From Sycobia sp. Sy_11 (taxonomy: Eukaryota; Arthropoda; Insecta; Hymenoptera; Epichrysomallidae): a stretch of DNA of 64,000 nucleotides. The translations under genes and the position numbers were made by a program. Positions 61,143 to 64,000 of this stretch are shown piece by piece. The notes under the pieces were generated by a model. The model saw only the letters and a program-made list of their open reading frames with translations, did not search any database and had not been told where the DNA came from. Position 1 is the stretch's first letter; every line of letters begins with the position of its first letter. The stretch lies in the NCBI GenBank assembly GCA_018907035.1, contig JACCIC010000097.1, positions 820,001 to 884,000 on the forward strand, in the 5' to 3' direction.

Positions 61143-64000
61143 ATATTATTACGTATATTTACAATTTCATTTATTAAACTATTTCATTATTATTATTATT
61201 ACTTCAACAGATTACTGCAACAATATACGCTTATAACTAGCTTAATTTCCACCACCTATTAACCTGTGCAGATATAATTCTGTAAAGTACATCTGAAAAA
61301 AGTATACCTAGCTCCAGTGATCTCATTTATTACAAATTGAAGGTTCACTGGAACTATAAATCTTATACAATTTTATAATATTAATACATTTACGCAACAA
61401 ATAATTTCTAGGTTTTCTGCAAAAGGGACGATTTTTTTCTCTTCTTAACTTGTCCGTAAAAAATTTCATTCAAGTTTTATACGTAATTTGAAAAATTAAA
61501 AATAGTGCGAGTGAAACTGTGAAGAAAGATATTATGAATTATTAAATATCATTTAAATGTAAATGTTGCACACATTATACAGTTGGAGAAGTATCGAAAG
61601 ATACTAGATAGCTATAATATTTACTTTGTAAAATTATTGCAAATGAAAATTTGTTAATAAATTGTTAATTAGTAGAATACATTTTTTTGCATAAATCTAA
61701 TTTAAAAATCAAGTCCTACCTAATATTATTGCATAAAAAAAATAAAAAATATTTTGATTCAATTTTTATAAATATTAAATACAAAAAGTTAGCTCTAGAA
61801 AAAAATTGCTACTTACAAATTTTGGAGTAAAAGTAAAATAACATTTTAAATAAGAGAAAATAGTTTGATCTTTGTTTGTGAAATTTTAGGTTAAATTGAA
61901 GAGCAACAAATGAAATTTAAGGATAGCATTATCATAATTTGGTCCTCTGTATAATTAAAACTTAGAGGCATTTTAAGGACAAATTGGTATTTTTTATATA
62001 TGGAAACCCACACTTAAAGGAACACTGCTCTAGAAGTTAAATAATAGTGCATATTAAAATTTTTTTCACAACATTCAAACAATATATCGAAATACGGTAT
62101 AAAGGTATTGATTATACAAGTACTATACAATACTTCTATTTGTTTTTCAGTTTTATAAAAGAAAATAGTGACTCGCAAGCATTTTCGCAGACGTACCTCA
62201 GTTTTTTGTAGTTGTCTGTCTGAACCCATAACTCTTGCTATTCAAAAGATATAATTACAAACCAAAATAAATTGAAAATATAATAACGCTTTTGATTTTT
62301 TTTGTTCATGGAGTAGAATATTTTTCTTAAATTAATTTTCGTAGTAAAATGACAAATATAAAAAAAGAAATGGAAAAAATACAAAATTTTTCTGCACAAT
62401 TTTTATTCGCCATTAAACTATATATGTTAGAAAAATTTTAGTATTTTTATGCACAGGCTAAAATATTTCAAGCGGTCGGACAAAAATTATTCGGACAAGA
62501 ATAATTGGTTCCATCAACTTAAAAGCTAAAATTTTTTATTTCCACAAAAACAAATTTCAAGAGAAGTTGGAATAAAATCTGACCGCTATAACGCCGCGCA
62601 ACATATGGCAGAAGATTCGACGATGATATTTCGTAATATAAAAATGCCTACACTCTAATGATGAAAAGCGGTTGTATAGCGAGCTTAATGGCAAGATAAA
62701 AAATACAATTTACCCGATTGGACAAAGACAGAATAATATATCAAATTACGCCGACTTTGTCTATATGTATCTCTAGACATCCATAGCCCTGAGCTGAAGT
62801 CTCGATTTACAGTCGTAAACTTTATTTTGATATTATCGTGATAAGAAGATCGCTAAATATTTTTATCATTAAAGTGCACAAATTAATATATTGAGACAAA
62901 TCTCTTTAAATTAAAACTTCAATTATAAAGAATAAATTATAGATTCAATATTCAAAATTCAATATATTACAGAAATCATTGGCGTGCTCATTACGGGTTG
63001 CAAGTTAGTTTTTTTTTTTAAAGTTTGATATGGTATGACTGTTAAGGACGAATTAAATAACTGATAGCTACTTAATCCATGCAAGAATAATTACAGCATA
63101 TATGGAACATCCCCTTCATGATTAATAGTTTTTACATAATTTCAATTCAATAATTCAATAACTACTTTTACGCGATACACTACGTTAAGTAAATAATAGT
63201 AAAATGAAAGTTTCGTGAAAAAGAATCACTTACTCATAGATCATTCAAATTTTGAATATTACATTCAAAGTTGGAACACTTCTTACTATTTGTTTCATGT
63301 ACTTCGATAATAAAGTAATTGAACCTCAAAAAGTTGAATGTCGGATCGATAACCATCGGATAACAATGTCCATCAATGAAAACGAGAGAAATCCTTGAGG
63401 ATAATTTAATTATAAAGTGTTGCCGATACTTCGTGCCGATCACGTACGAATCAAATACGTCAAGACAATAAGTTTATTATCATATTTGTGATATATTCAT
63501 TGGGATTCTAATCCTTCTCAAATTACACAAAAGTTGTATATATGTGCTATAATTAATTATGTACCGTAAAAACATTCGATAGTAAAATGAGAAAAACTAC
63601 AGTACATAGCCGCGAGGACAACAAACCAAGACGGTTAAGAAAGAAAAATTATTTTTGGTAAAATATTATAAACTCAATAAATATATTTCTAGATTAACAA
63701 AATACTCAATCATCGTAGCTTATTGTAATTAACAGTTTCGTGCACATTAACATATATCACCAGGTTTGTTAGCCAGATCGAGTTACCTAAATAATCGGAT
63801 CCAAAATGTTCTTAACATGTTCTTATTAACATCAAAAGATATAGTAACTGGATCCTCTTTACATAGAAATAATTACAGCTTAATTGCAACAGAAATCAAA
63901 TCTTCTAAATATATATATTTCCAATGACTTTGTTGCTTGCAGACTTTTTATTTCAGAAACGTAAATGTTATATAATTATGTAACGAATGGACTGTTATAT
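61143..64000. other. AT-rich non-coding stretch
   Basis: About 2.9 kb of AT-rich DNA to the end of the window. Open frames at 62014-62229 and 63234-63443 on the minus strand have no recognisable domain. Confidence 0.5.

Noticed and set aside
63234..63443. 69-codon minus-strand frame that looked briefly like a zinc-finger fragment
   Set aside because: The cysteine and histidine spacing does not fit FLYWCH or other known fingers.

Overview
This window looks like a piece of an insect nuclear genome, most likely a hymenopteran such as an ant, though the sequence alone does not settle the species. The background is strongly AT-rich and non-coding. It is dense in long dinucleotide and tetranucleotide microsatellites, and nearly every recognisable protein belongs to a transposable element. 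The inventory (mauritiana-type mariner, other Tc1/mariner relatives, a CsRn1/Kabuki-like Ty3/gypsy element) is the usual insect one. No bacterial-type operon, CRISPR array, rRNA or convincing tRNA gene was seen.

Layout. 1-6 kb: AT-rich DNA with two GC/CpG-rich islets. 6.0-7.3 kb: an almost intact mariner (TA duplication, 33-bp terminal inverted repeats, a 345-codon transposase broken by one nonsense codon and one 1-nt frameshift). 7.3-33.9 kb: AT-rich DNA alternating with short GC/CpG-rich islets that nearly always sit against long (AT)n, (CT)n or (GT)n tracts. This part also holds a 157-bp palindrome at 21.1 kb, a weak hAT-like remnant at 29.7 kb, and one host-gene-like internal exon on the minus strand (32329-32433) with clean splice sites. 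34.0-38.3 kb: a cluster of three DDE elements: a Tc1-like remnant, a decayed mauritiana-type mariner, and a minus-strand mariner of another subfamily with four nonsense codons but no frameshift. 39.4 kb: a candidate solo LTR. 43.1-47.7 kb: a minus-strand Ty3/gypsy element with both LTRs, a tRNA-Trp primer site, gag with a CHCC motif, a textbook -1 frameshift signal, and decayed protease, reverse transcriptase/RNase H and integrase. 47.7-64 kb: mainly AT-rich DNA with a second copy of the palindromic repeat family (57.8-58.4 kb), a 145-bp (TG)n tract and further GC-rich islets.

The window is therefore best read as intron or intergenic DNA of one or more host genes, invaded by several transposon families of different ages. 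The most useful unexpected items are the complete frameshift signal of the gypsy element, a composite palindrome-bearing repeat family at 20.6-21.2 and 57.8-58.4 kb, a second dispersed repeat family (26.1 and 61.0 kb), and the orphan exon. No previously unknown biochemical system is evident, and none is claimed.
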